Source of the DNA: JAVJUV01 sp047314965
Lineage (GTDB): Bacteria; Pseudomonadota; Alphaproteobacteria; Rhodobacterales; Rhodobacteraceae
DNA: 64,000 bases
Assembly (NCBI RefSeq): GCF_047314965.1
Contig: NZ_JBLBVK010000058.1
Location: 124,001 to 188,000 of the forward strand
Direction: 5' to 3'
Part shown: piece after piece, positions 8,133 to 15,890 of the stretch
Layout of the letters: each line of letters begins with the position of its first letter
How positions within the stretch are numbered: position 1 is the first letter of the stretch
Translations under genes and position numbers: made by a program
Notes under the pieces: model-generated
Told to the model about the DNA's origin: nothing
The model's input: only the letters and a program-made list of their open reading frames with translations
Database searches by the model: none

Positions 8133-9104
8133 CTAAGCGCGGTCCTGCGCTTGCTCGACATCAGAAACATCTTCGCCACGTTCCGCCGCAAGCTGTCGCT
8201 CAGCCTCTTCGAGATGCTGCTTGAAGCGCGGAATTGGTCTGTCCTTCAGCACCGCCCGGCATAGCGCCGCCGTCAGTGCAGGACGGTCCTCGGAGAGGAC
8301 GCGCGCCAGAAGTGCCCTGAGATAGGGCACATGGCGCTTTCTCAGTCTCAGGATCGAAGCCAGCTTCGCCGGTGTGAGAACGCCGTTCGCGGCCTTTTCA
8401 GCCAGGACCGACACGAGTCCGAGGGCGCGCAGATCCGCTTCGATCGCGCCGGCCCGGCCGCGCCGGTAGCGGTGGTGATGGATGTTCGAGCCCTGGAACA
8501 GCGAGGCGTGCATCGCATCCTCGGCCTCGTCGGGGTCGTAGATCAGGAAGGCCTGAGACGCCGCCTCGAGCATGTCGGGGGCGTAGGCGTACCGCGACGA
8601 GAAATCCAGTCGCCGCGCCGTCGGAAAGCGGCTGTCCCATTGCGTCCGCGTCCGGTCCAGCGTCGCCTGCGGCGAGACGAGGATGACCTGTGCGCCAGGC
8701 GCCACGACCGAGAAGGCGGCGGCGGCATAGCCGCACATCCCCGCGCCGTAGACGATGACGCGATCGAAATCCTCGAAGAAACCATAGTCGACGAGCCGGT
8801 CGAAGTAGTTCCAGACCCGCTGGTCGCGGAACCATGTCTGTTTCTGAGTGATCAGGGAAAGATGCGACCAGCCCCGGCGGTTGCAGACATCGAAGCCGAC
8901 CGGCATGCCGGTGTCGCTGACCGAGCGGATGCCGAACAGTGTTTCGAAGGCAACGAAAAGCACGTCATGGGAACGCTCGACGAAGATCGAGGCATGATCC
9001 GGACCCAGGTTTGAAAAATAGCCGTCTCTCTCGCCGATTCCGCGCAGCTTTTCCAGCCACTCGGCATCGGAAAGATCGCCGGACATAGCAGCCCCCGCTA
9101 CCAT
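8133..9104 (-). CDS. uncharacterised protein with a possible alpha/beta-hydrolase-like core
   Basis: 323 residues. The middle reads VIVYGAGMCGYAAAAFS, then GAQVILVSPQATLD. This resembles the nucleophile elbow (GxSMGGYAAL...FP...V.A.SPQ) of a hydrolase-like family often found near polysaccharide genes, but with Cys in place of Ser. The C-terminal ~100 residues are helical and charged (ILRLRKRHVPYLRALLARVL, QHLEEAERQLAAERGED). I recall relatives carrying an automatic phosphoadenosine phosphosulfate reductase label, but no CysH motif is visible here. ATG 9104 has AAGGAC upstream; ATG 9086 is an alternative start. Monocistronic. Function unknown. Confidence 0.7.
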   Translation of the reverse strand: MVAGAAMSGDLSDAEWLEKLRGIGERDGYFSNLGPDHASIFVERSHDVLFVAFETLFGIRSVSDTGMPVGFDVCNRRGWSHLSLITQKQTWFRDQRVWNYFDRLVDYGFFEDFDRVIVYGAGMCGYAAAAFSVVAPGAQVILVSPQATLDRTRTQWDSRFPTARRLDFSSRYAYAPDMLEAASQAFLIYDPDEAEDAMHASLFQGSNIHHHRYRRGRAGAIEADLRALGLVSVLAEKAANGVLTPAKLASILRLRKRHVPYLRALLARVLSEDRPALTAALCRAVLKDRPIPRFKQHLEEAERQLAAERGEDVSDVEQAQDRA

Positions 9105-9359
9105 ATCACTCGTCCTTACATTACTTCCGCCACTCTAGAGCACCGGGCGGCACTGGCAAGATTTCGCCATGATTGATAGTAAATTGTATCTGTATCGAAA
9201 ACAATTTTGCCCAAAACCGTGATATGTTGATCGAAAATCATCCAATCGGGATGGTCCGACCCGGCGCATACCGACAAGGCGGTGATGCGAGGGAGGGCTG
9301 CCCCGGTCCGGCCATGCGGAATCAGGGGGCAGCGCCTATTCATTCCGGCAAGTTCTGTC

Positions 9360-9623
9360 TCAGGGTGTCAGGTCCATTGCGGCGACGACCCGCGAATAGG
9401 GCAGGCCCGCGCGATCGTTCAGTTCCTGCACCTGTGCCGCGCTCTCCCCGTCGAACAGGCACATGCAGCGCCCGTCGTCCGGCGCGAAGGTCGAGCGGAT
9501 ATACCCGATCTTGCTCCCCTCGCCGCGCATCTTTTCCGCTTCGGCGATGGCCGCCTTCTGCGCGCCACCCAAAGCCTCCATGCTGATCCCCTTGAGATCG
9601 CGCTCCACCATGAATACCGACAT
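9360..9623 (-). CDS. DUF4242 domain protein
   Basis: 87 residues from the ATG at 9623, which has GGAGGA just upstream; an in-frame start 48 bp earlier has none. The sequence (FMVERDLKGISMEAL, VGYIRSTF-like KIGYIRSTFAPDDGRCMCLF, LNDRAGLPYSRVV) fits the small ferredoxin-fold DUF4242 family, of which SCO4226 is a nickel-binding member. The family's role in proteobacteria is unclear. It is divergent from the LysR gene with 139 bp between, so it is the likely LysR target. Confidence 0.78.
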   Translation of the reverse strand: MSVFMVERDLKGISMEALGGAQKAAIAEAEKMRGEGSKIGYIRSTFAPDDGRCMCLFDGESAAQVQELNDRAGLPYSRVVAAMDLTP

Positions 9624-9677
9624 GCTGTCCTCCAATGTTGTGGTAGGGTGAATATTCCGCATTTTGCGCAAACGCGG

Positions 9678-9695
9678 GGTTATGGGATGATAACC
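9678..9695. promoter_or_regulatory. inverted repeat GGTTAT-N6-ATAACC between the DUF4242 and LysR genes
   Basis: A perfect 6-bp inverted repeat in the divergent promoter region, 67 bp before the LysR start and 55 bp before the DUF4242 start. It is T/A-flanked as LysR sites usually are. Candidate binding site by position only. Confidence 0.4.
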
Positions 9696-9762
9696 GCAGG
9701 TTTTGAATTCCCATGTTAGGGTTCAGCCGCCAAGACCATGGCTCATGAAGGGGGTGTGCAGC

Positions 9763-10641
9763 ATGGAAATGGGTCAGATTCGGTATGTGCTCTCAGCCGC
9801 TCATCACCTGAATTTCACGCGGGCGGCGGAGGAGTGTGGCGTAACGCAGCCTGCCTTGACCAAGGGGATCAAGGCGCTTGAGGCGGAACTGGGTGCGCCT
9901 TTGTTCAACCGTGAAGGTCGCCGGATCAGTCTTTCGGGGTTCGGGCGATCCATGCTTCCGCATTTCAGGTCGATCGCGGAAGAGGCCGAGGCGACGCGGG
10001 CACTGGCGGACAATTTCCGTCTTCTGGCGCAGGTGCCGGTCAAGCTAGGGGTTCAGAACACGATCGGGCATCTTCGATTGGCCCGCTTCCTCGCCGAATT
10101 CGAGCGCCGCCACGAAGGTATCGAACTGGCGGTCTCGGAGGCACCGCGAGGCGAACTTGAAAGGCAACTCGACTCGGGTGAACTGGACCTGGCGATCTTT
10201 ACGCGGATGGATGATGGCGATGATCGCTTCCGCCTGACACCTCTTTACGAGGAGCGCTATGTTGTTGTTTTCCCACCGGGACACCGGATGGCAGCGGCGA
10301 ATGCGGTGATGCTGGGCGAACTTTCCGGGCAGCCATATGTCGACCGGCTGGCGTGCGAGTTGCGGGAAATGGTGATGGGCGTCTGCAAAAGCCGCGACAT
10401 CGATCTCTATGCGCGGTTCCGTTCAGAGCGCGAGGACTGGGTGCAGGCGATGGTGCTGGCAGGTATCGGATTTGCATTCATGCCGGAATATTCCGTGACG
10501 CTTCCGGGTCTTGTGCAACGGCCTCTGATCGAACCCGAAGTCTCGCGCAACGTGGTCGCGGCCAGCGTGCCGGGCCGCCAGCATTCGCCCGCTGCCGCCG
10601 CTCTGATGCGGGCGGCGCAAGGGTTCCGCTGGCCGGGATAG
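9763..10641 (+). CDS. LysR family transcriptional regulator
   Basis: 292 residues from the ATG at 9763 (MEMGQIRYVL); an in-frame upstream extension has no LysR homology. The N-terminal winged helix (FTRAAEECGVTQPALTKGIKALEAELGAPLFNR, about residues 18-50) is typical. The remainder is the two-lobed effector-binding domain (FRLTPLYEERYVVVFPPGHR, VLAGIGFAFMPEYSV). It is divergent from the DUF4242 gene, its probable target. Effector unknown. Confidence 0.9.
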   Translation: MEMGQIRYVLSAAHHLNFTRAAEECGVTQPALTKGIKALEAELGAPLFNREGRRISLSGFGRSMLPHFRSIAEEAEATRALADNFRLLAQVPVKLGVQNTIGHLRLARFLAEFERRHEGIELAVSEAPRGELERQLDSGELDLAIFTRMDDGDDRFRLTPLYEERYVVVFPPGHRMAAANAVMLGELSGQPYVDRLACELREMVMGVCKSRDIDLYARFRSEREDWVQAMVLAGIGFAFMPEYSVTLPGLVQRPLIEPEVSRNVVAASVPGRQHSPAAAALMRAAQGFRWPG

Positions 10642-10657
10642 ATACGGGCTCTGCCGG

Positions 10658-12049
10658 TCAGATCGTGTGCAGGTAGAGGTCGTAGTCGAGTTCGCTGATC
10701 GTGCGGGCCACGCGCGCGTACTCGGCCTCCTTCACGGCGGTGAAAGTGCGGTGCATGTCCTCGCCGAAGGCCTGCTTCAGGAAGTCCGAATGCGTCGCGG
10801 CCGTGATTGCACTGCGCCAGTCGCGCGGGATCACCGGCCCGTCGGGGTCCTCGGCATAGGCGTTGCCGGTGGTCTCGGGGCCGGGGTCGAGCCGATGGTC
10901 CATCCCGTGAGCCATTCCGGCCAATACCGCGGCGGCAACGAGATAGGGATTGGCATCGACTCCGGACGGGCGATGCTCGATGCGGCGGGCGCTGACGTCT
11001 CCCTCGGGCACGCGAAGCGCGACCGAACGGTTGTTGACCCCCCATGCGGTCGAGACAGGCGCATAGCTCTGGCTGGCGAAGCGGCGCCACGAATTGAGAT
11101 GCGGCGCGAAGACCAGCATCGCCTCTCCCATTGTCGCACGTAGTCCGCCAAGCGCGTTGAGAAGCGCCGGGTTCCAGCCCTGTCCCGGCTCTTCGGCGAA
11201 CACATTGCGCCCATCGAGGTCCTGAAGCGAGACATGGAAGTGCATGCCCGAGCCCGCGTAATCCTCGACAGGCTTGGCCATGAAGCAGGCAGTGACCCCG
11301 TGGGCGCGGGCGTGCTGCCGGACGATCCGCTTCAGTCGCACGATATCGTCGGCGGCCTGCATCGCGTCCTCGCGGTAGTGCAGCGTCAGTTCGTATTGGC
11401 CGGGCGCATACTCCGAGATCAGCGTCTCGGCCTTGATGCCCATGGCCTCGGCGCCCGCATAGATGTCCGAGAACAGCGGCAGCATTCCGTGCAGGTGATC
11501 GACGGAGTAAACCTCGGTCCGGCGGCTGGCGCGGCCGTCGAGCACGTCGCGCGCCGGCTGCACCCTGCCATCCGGGCCGCGATCTCCCGAGAGGAGGAAG
11601 AATTCCAGCTCAAAGGCGGCGGCCGGTCTTAGTCCGCGTTCGGCAAATACCTGAACCTGCCGCTGCAGCGCATGACGCGGATCAGAAGTCATCGGTCGCC
11701 CGTCAAGCTCGTAGAGCGACATCAGGACCTCGGCACGCGCAGGGCTGGTCCCGTGAATGGGTTTCAACGTGCCGGGGATCGGCCACGCGCGCAGGTCACC
11801 GTCGCCCTGATCCCAGATAAGGCCGGTCTCGTGTACATCCTCGCCGCAGACGTCGAGCCCGAGGATCGAGATCGGCATGTGCCGGCCCGACCGGTAGAGT
11901 GAAAGAAGCTCGTGCCGCCGGATGATCTTTCCGCGCCCGATCCCGTTCGAGTCGTGCAGCACGATGTCGATGGCCTGAATCTCGGGATGATCGGCGAGGA
12001 AGGCTTCGGCTTCGGCGGCATCGGCGCCGGTGGGGCAGGTCTGGGTCAT
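10658..12049 (-). CDS. glutamine synthetase family protein, probable gamma-glutamylpolyamine synthetase (PuuA-like)
   Basis: 463 residues from the ATG at 12049; the open frame extends 33 nt further into the aminotransferase gene. The GS fold is clear: a beta-grasp N-terminus, then FELEFFLL, the metal-site segments SEYAPGQYELTLHY and GSGMHFHVSLQD, and the ATP/phosphate site NSWRRF...WGVNNRSVALRVP and EHRPSGVDANPY. It lacks the adenylylation loop of GlnA. Pairing with a class III aminotransferase 4 bp upstream matches putrescine or other amine catabolism by gamma-glutamylation. The amine substrate is inferred from context. Confidence 0.82.
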   Translation of the reverse strand: MTQTCPTGADAAEAEAFLADHPEIQAIDIVLHDSNGIGRGKIIRRHELLSLYRSGRHMPISILGLDVCGEDVHETGLIWDQGDGDLRAWPIPGTLKPIHGTSPARAEVLMSLYELDGRPMTSDPRHALQRQVQVFAERGLRPAAAFELEFFLLSGDRGPDGRVQPARDVLDGRASRRTEVYSVDHLHGMLPLFSDIYAGAEAMGIKAETLISEYAPGQYELTLHYREDAMQAADDIVRLKRIVRQHARAHGVTACFMAKPVEDYAGSGMHFHVSLQDLDGRNVFAEEPGQGWNPALLNALGGLRATMGEAMLVFAPHLNSWRRFASQSYAPVSTAWGVNNRSVALRVPEGDVSARRIEHRPSGVDANPYLVAAAVLAGMAHGMDHRLDPGPETTGNAYAEDPDGPVIPRDWRSAITAATHSDFLKQAFGEDMHRTFTAVKEAEYARVARTISELDYDLYLHTI

Positions 12050-12053
12050 GGCG

Positions 12054-13427
12054 TCAGGCAAACATCTCTGCAAGGATTTCATCGAAGGCGGCGATCAGCC
12101 GGTCGATCTGGCGTTTCTTCGTGGCGGGGCTGACCAGCATCATGTTGTGGAAGGGCGCGATCAGAACGCCGCGGTTCAGAAGCGCGGTGTGCAGCACGGT
12201 CTCGATCTCGGGCACATGGGCGTTGGCGGCCTCGGCACCGTTCCCGAGAGGGCCGGGCGCGCAGATGAACTCCACCCGAGCGCCGACCCGCACGACGTGC
12301 CATGGCGCCCCGCGGGTCTCTATCCTCTGGGCAAGGCCCTGTGCCAGCCGTCCGGCGCGCTTTTCCATGCGCGCATAGTTCTCGGCCGTCATCACCTTTC
12401 CAAGCGTAGCGGCAAGGCAGGCGAACTGCATCGGATTCGCCGACAGGGTCGTACCCATGCCGGAATGCCCGGCAGGTTTCGCGCCGAGGTAGCTCAGATA
12501 GCCTTCCGCCACCTTCGGCCGAAGCCCCCAAACCGCCGTGGGCACACCGCCTGCAACGCATTTCCCGACGACGAAGATGTCGGGATCAAGCCCGTGAACC
12601 CGGGTGTAGCCGCCAAGCCCCGAGGAGATCGTGTGGGTTTCGTCGATGATCAGAAGCGCGCCGTAATCGGTCGCGAGCCGTCGCAGGCCTTCGTGGAAAC
12701 CGGGCTGGGGCAGCACCATGCAGGAATTCGTCATCACCGGTTCGGTTAGGATCGCGGCGATCTCGCCGGTCTTGAGTTCCGCCTCGACGCTGGCGAGATC
12801 GTTGAACTCGGCGCAGGCAGCGACACGGGTCAGGTCGGCCACCTGTCCCACCAGCCCCGGACGCGGGATGGTTGCGCCGTCGTGGCGAGCGACCATCGCG
12901 TCGTCGACCGTGCCATGATAGCAGCCGTTGAACACCAGCACCTTGGGGCGTCCGGTCACCGCGCGGGCCACGCGGAGGGCGAAGCGGTTGGCATCGGTCG
13001 CGGTCGTCGCGATCTGCCATGCGAAGTCGCCGAAGCGCTCTGTCAGAAGTCGTCCGGCCGTCAGAGCAGTCTCGGTCGGCAGCATGTAGGTGAGGCCGTT
13101 TCTTGCCTGCTTCCGGATCGCCTTCGCGACGGGCGCCGGCGAATGGCCGAACATCGACCCGGTATCGCCAAGGCAGAAGTCATCGAGCTTGTTCCCGTCG
13201 ATGTCGGTCAGCCGCGCCCCCTTCGCCCTGGCGACGAGCATGGGGAAGGGCATCGGCCAGTCCTTCATCCAGTGCATGGGCACGGAATCGAGAAAGGACG
13301 CAGCCCCCTTGCCAAGCGCCTTCCTGGTGGCGGGGCGGGCGGCGGTGTAGCGGTCGGCCTCGCGCCGGGCGATGGCCTCGAGACGCGACGCAGGGACTCC
13401 GGCGATCAGGGCGGGTTTGCGAGCCAC
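12054..13427 (-). CDS. class III PLP-dependent aminotransferase (GSA-aminotransferase-like)
   Basis: 457 residues. The fold-type I PLP site is visible: ATTATDANRFALRVARAVTG, NGCYHGTVDDAM, IIDETHTISSGLGGY, and the Schiff-base lysine in VGKCVAGGVPTAVWG. Overall it resembles glutamate-1-semialdehyde aminotransferase, but with a ~45-residue N-terminal extension and in a catabolic setting. Its stop lies 4 bp before the PuuA-like start, so the two form an operon and probably act on the same amine. The promoter region carries two TTTGATCAAA palindromes. The substrate (putrescine or another amine) is inferred. Confidence 0.85.
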   Translation of the reverse strand: MARKPALIAGVPASRLEAIARREADRYTAARPATRKALGKGAASFLDSVPMHWMKDWPMPFPMLVARAKGARLTDIDGNKLDDFCLGDTGSMFGHSPAPVAKAIRKQARNGLTYMLPTETALTAGRLLTERFGDFAWQIATTATDANRFALRVARAVTGRPKVLVFNGCYHGTVDDAMVARHDGATIPRPGLVGQVADLTRVAACAEFNDLASVEAELKTGEIAAILTEPVMTNSCMVLPQPGFHEGLRRLATDYGALLIIDETHTISSGLGGYTRVHGLDPDIFVVGKCVAGGVPTAVWGLRPKVAEGYLSYLGAKPAGHSGMGTTLSANPMQFACLAATLGKVMTAENYARMEKRAGRLAQGLAQRIETRGAPWHVVRVGARVEFICAPGPLGNGAEAANAHVPEIETVLHTALLNRGVLIAPFHNMMLVSPATKKRQIDRLIAAFDEILAEMFA

Positions 13428-13463
13428 GGGATAACTCCTTGAGATGGTTCCTTTTCAGTCAGG

Positions 13464-13473
13464 TTTGATCAAA
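13464..13473. promoter_or_regulatory. palindrome TTTGATCAAA, proximal site
   Basis: A perfect 10-bp palindrome 37 bp upstream of the aminotransferase ATG. It is identical to the site at 13530-13539, and the two are 66 bp apart. A TTGATATC half-like sequence lies between them (about 13506-13513). Candidate operator for the amine-catabolic operon. Confidence 0.5.
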
Positions 13474-13529
13474 TATCAAGCACGAAACGAGGGCGCTTAA
13501 TGAACTTGATATCTCTGCGGAATGTCGAG

Positions 13530-13539
13530 TTTGATCAAA
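13530..13539. promoter_or_regulatory. palindrome TTTGATCAAA, distal site
   Basis: The second identical palindrome, about 103 bp upstream of the aminotransferase ATG. Both copies are followed by AT and preceded by G. The spacing is close to six helical turns, compatible with cooperative binding of one regulator. Confidence 0.5.
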
Positions 13540-13579
13540 TTTTTTGTCTATGGACGGTCGGGTGCCGCAGACTCCCCCC

Positions 13580-13616
13580 AAAAAAACAGAAAAGCCCGCA
13601 TCAAAATGCGGGCTTT
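13580..13616 (-). terminator. intrinsic terminator of infC
   Basis: Read on the minus strand, an 11-bp perfect stem AAAGCCCGCAT/ATGCGGGCTTT (13591-13616) with a 4-nt loop is followed by TTCTG and seven T (A-run 13580-13586). It lies 26 bp after the infC stop. A classic Rho-independent terminator. Confidence 0.9.
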
Positions 13617-13641
13617 CAATCATTTTTTCGGGCGGTGTGCC

Positions 13642-14184
13642 TTACTTTGCCGGACCGATCATCATGACCATCTGGCGACCTTCCATCTTGGGCATGTTCT
13701 CGACCTTGCCGAGCCCTTCGACATCCGCCGCCACGCGCTCCAGAAGTTCGCGACCGAGATTCTGGTGCGCCATCTCGCGTCCGCGGAACCGAAGCGTGAT
13801 CTTCACCTTGTCGCCATCTTCCAGGAACCGCTTAACGTTCCGCATCTTCACGTCGTAGTCGTGCACGTCCGTGTTGGGGCGGAACTTGATTTCCTTGACC
13901 TCGATGATCTTCTGCTTCTTGCGCGCCTCGCTCTCCCGCTTCTGCTGCTCATACTTGAACTTGCCATAGTCCATGATCTTGCAGACAGGTGGCGAGGCAT
14001 TGGGGGAGATTTCAACAAGGTCTAGCCCTGCTTCTTCGGCAAGCTCAAGCCCACGTTCGGGCGAGACGACGCCGACATTCTCTCCATCGGCTCCGATGAG
14101 CCGGATTTCTGGCACGCGGATACGTTCGTTGATCCGGGGGCCAGTGTCACGCACGGGTGGTGCGTTGTGCGGTCTGCGAGCGAT
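13642..14184 (-). CDS. infC: translation initiation factor IF-3 with ATC start codon
   Basis: 180 residues if translation begins at ATC (14184-14182). IF-3 binds the 30S subunit and checks the start codon and initiator tRNA. The N-domain (TGPRINERIRVPEIRLIG, VVSPERGLELAEEAGLDLVEI) and the C-domain (KEIKFRPNTDVHDYDVK, LRFRGREMAHQNLG) are complete. The ATC is chosen because AAGGA sits 8 nt upstream and alphaproteobacterial IF-3 normally starts close to ARRPHNAPP; the nearest upstream ATG (14250) has no ribosome site and adds 22 unusual residues. E. coli infC starts at AUU and is repressed by its own product; the same logic is likely here. Confidence 0.88.
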   Translation of the reverse strand: MARRPHNAPPVRDTGPRINERIRVPEIRLIGADGENVGVVSPERGLELAEEAGLDLVEISPNASPPVCKIMDYGKFKYEQQKRESEARKKQKIIEVKEIKFRPNTDVHDYDVKMRNVKRFLEDGDKVKITLRFRGREMAHQNLGRELLERVAADVEGLGKVENMPKMEGRQMVMMIGPAK

Positions 14185-14410
14185 AGGAGTTTTCCTTTGT
14201 TCTGATTTCCAACGGTCACGCAAATTAAGCCTTGTTTGCAAGTGTTTCAACAGGATTTCGGCGGGATCGGGATTTTATTTTCCCAGTTGTTTGCCGGGTT
14301 TGGCCCGTTGATAGCCCGATAGCGGACCCGGGGGCAGACTGTTGCCGAATTGCAAATACTCGCAAGTATCTCCGCGCGCTTCCCGTAATAAACAAAAATC
14401 CGCCGATCTG

Positions 14411-14419
14411 CCCCCCCCC
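14411..14419. repeat. run of nine C in the infC / hypothetical gene intergenic region
   Basis: A C9 homopolymer in the otherwise unannotated stretch 14185-14538, about 120 bp before the next plus-strand ATG. The rest of this stretch shows only the presumed infC promoter. Homopolymers of this length can slip, but this one is not in a coding frame. Confidence 0.45.
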
Positions 14420-14538
14420 GACTCAGCCGCCTTTGGCCGATTTCCGCGCTGCAGCGCGAAGGCGATTGGAATTGCCATTCCACCCGCTAGAAGGGAGCGC
14501 AGAAGGGGTTGGGTTTTTCGTCGAGTAGGAAAAACAAG

Positions 14539-14907
14539 ATGGGGCAACTGATTTGGATTTTTGCCGCTGTGGCGGCGGTTGGCGGCGTAATTGGCCTGAC
14601 GTCGCTCAACAACCAGAAACCGGAGATTGCTAAGACTGAACCGGGGCGCGTGACCGAGCAGGTTTTGCAGCCAGAACCGCAGGGTTTCGGATCGGATGGC
14701 AGTGCATTGGCCGTTGCGGCGTTTGGTTTGTCGGCGCTTCAGCCCGCAACCTATAACGGCGAGATGGTGCTCGAGATCATCGACGCCTCGCATCTGGACG
14801 AGGCCGAGAAAGGCGAGCTGACCGCCGATCTCGCGGCGGCAGAAGCAGGCCGCGCCGATCTGGAAGACGTTCTGGAAGACGTTCGGGTCGCGCTGGCTCT
14901 GGAATAA
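14539..14907 (+). CDS. hypothetical protein with N-terminal membrane anchor
   Basis: 122 residues from the ATG at 14539 (MGQLIWIFAAVAAVGGVIG); a TTG 30 nt earlier is possible. One hydrophobic segment at residues 3-20 is followed by a low-complexity linker (NQKPEIAKTEPGRVTEQVL) and an acidic, Ala/Glu-rich C-terminus (LDEAEKGELTADLAAAEAG) that is probably helical. The family was not recognised. It is followed by a strong hairpin terminator shared with the convergent fpr gene. Confidence 0.65.
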   Translation: MGQLIWIFAAVAAVGGVIGLTSLNNQKPEIAKTEPGRVTEQVLQPEPQGFGSDGSALAVAAFGLSALQPATYNGEMVLEIIDASHLDEAEKGELTADLAAAEAGRADLEDVLEDVRVALALE

Positions 14908-14928
14908 TCATCTGAAAGAGCGAAAGAA

Positions 14929-14957
14929 AAAGGCCGCCATACTGCTGGCGGCCTTTT
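14929..14957. terminator. bidirectional intrinsic terminator
   Basis: An 11-bp perfect stem AAAGGCCGCCA/TGGCGGCCTTT with a 6-nt loop, A-rich before and TTTT after. It lies between the convergent hypothetical gene (ends 14907) and fpr (ends 14984) and can serve both. Confidence 0.85.
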
Positions 14958-14983
14958 CATTTGAATTGACTATATCCTAGCGA

Positions 14984-15829
14984 TCAGACCCCGTCGCCGA
15001 CAAAGGCTTTCTCGACGACATACTGCTTGGGGTCGCTGTTGGCGCCTTCCACAAGCCCAAAGCCTTCGAGCACCTCTTTCATGTCGGTGTTGAACGCCAG
15101 GCTGCCGCAGACCATTCCACGGTCGTGTTCCGGGTCGATGCCGCCGATCCCGAGATCCGCGAACACCTTGCCGCTGGTCAGGTTGTCGGTGATCCGGCCC
15201 ATTTTCGGGCTCTCTTCGCGCGTTGTCGTCGGGTAGTAGATCAGCTTGTCGGCGAAGCCTTCGCCTATCAGTTCGCCCAGCATCTCGTCGGCGCGGATGC
15301 TGTCGATCAACTGGCGCCCGTATTCCAGTTCGGCCACGTCGCGGCAGGTGTGCATCATGATGACCTGCTCGTACCGCTCATAGGTGTCCGGATCGCGCAT
15401 AAGCGAAGCGAAGGGCGCGATGCCGGTGCCGGTGGCGAAGAACCACAGCCGTTTGCCGGGCAGAAGCGCGTCGAGGACGAGCGTGCCGACAGGCTTTGGG
15501 CGCAGGATGATCTGATCGCCGGGCTGGATATGCTGTAGTTTCGAGGTCAGGGGGCCGTTCTGCACCTTGATCGAGTAGAACTCCAACTCGTCGTCCCATG
15601 CCGGAGAGGCGATCGAGTATGCGCGCAGAAGCGGTTTGCCGTTGTCGCCCAGAAGGCCGATCATCACGAACTCGCCCGAGCGGAAGCGCAGGGACGCGGG
15701 CCGGGTCACGCGGAACGAGAACAGCTTGTCGGTCCAGTGCTGGACGGCGGTGACGGTCTGGGCGTCGGGCAGGGTGACAGGCTTGGCGGCGGCTTCGTTC
15801 ACGGGTCTTTGCTCGGTCATATCTTCCAT
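14984..15829 (-). CDS. fpr: ferredoxin--NADP+ reductase
   Basis: 281 residues. A FAD enzyme that exchanges electrons between NADPH and ferredoxin. The FAD-binding motif RAYSIASP lies at about residue 70, with a pyrophosphate segment near VQNGPLTSKLQ. The NADP motif WFFATGTGIAPFASLMRD is at about 130-147, and the C-terminus ends YVVEKAFVGDGV as in bacterial subclass FPRs. It lies 61 bp downstream of the sulfite-reduction operon on the same strand. Because no cysJ is present, it is a plausible electron source for the sulfite reductase via ferredoxin (inference). ATG 15820 is an alternative start. Confidence 0.92.
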   Translation of the reverse strand: MEDMTEQRPVNEAAAKPVTLPDAQTVTAVQHWTDKLFSFRVTRPASLRFRSGEFVMIGLLGDNGKPLLRAYSIASPAWDDELEFYSIKVQNGPLTSKLQHIQPGDQIILRPKPVGTLVLDALLPGKRLWFFATGTGIAPFASLMRDPDTYERYEQVIMMHTCRDVAELEYGRQLIDSIRADEMLGELIGEGFADKLIYYPTTTREESPKMGRITDNLTSGKVFADLGIGGIDPEHDRGMVCGSLAFNTDMKEVLEGFGLVEGANSDPKQYVVEKAFVGDGV

Positions 15830-15890
15830 AGGACCCTTGGTAGGGCCACTCCTCGTCTTAAACGTTGATCTCGGTCAGATAAAGTGTGCT

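Noticed and set aside
13464..13478. Fnr/Anr box near the aminotransferase promoter (TTGAT...ATCAA)
   Set aside because: The halves on the minus strand are separated by 5 nt (TTGAT-ATTTG-ATCAA), not the 4 nt of an Fnr site, and the 10-bp palindrome explains the match better.
14509..14539. TTG start for the membrane-anchored hypothetical protein
   Set aside because: The ATG at 14539 begins directly at the hydrophobic segment and has an A/G-rich site; the extra ten residues look unlike a signal.
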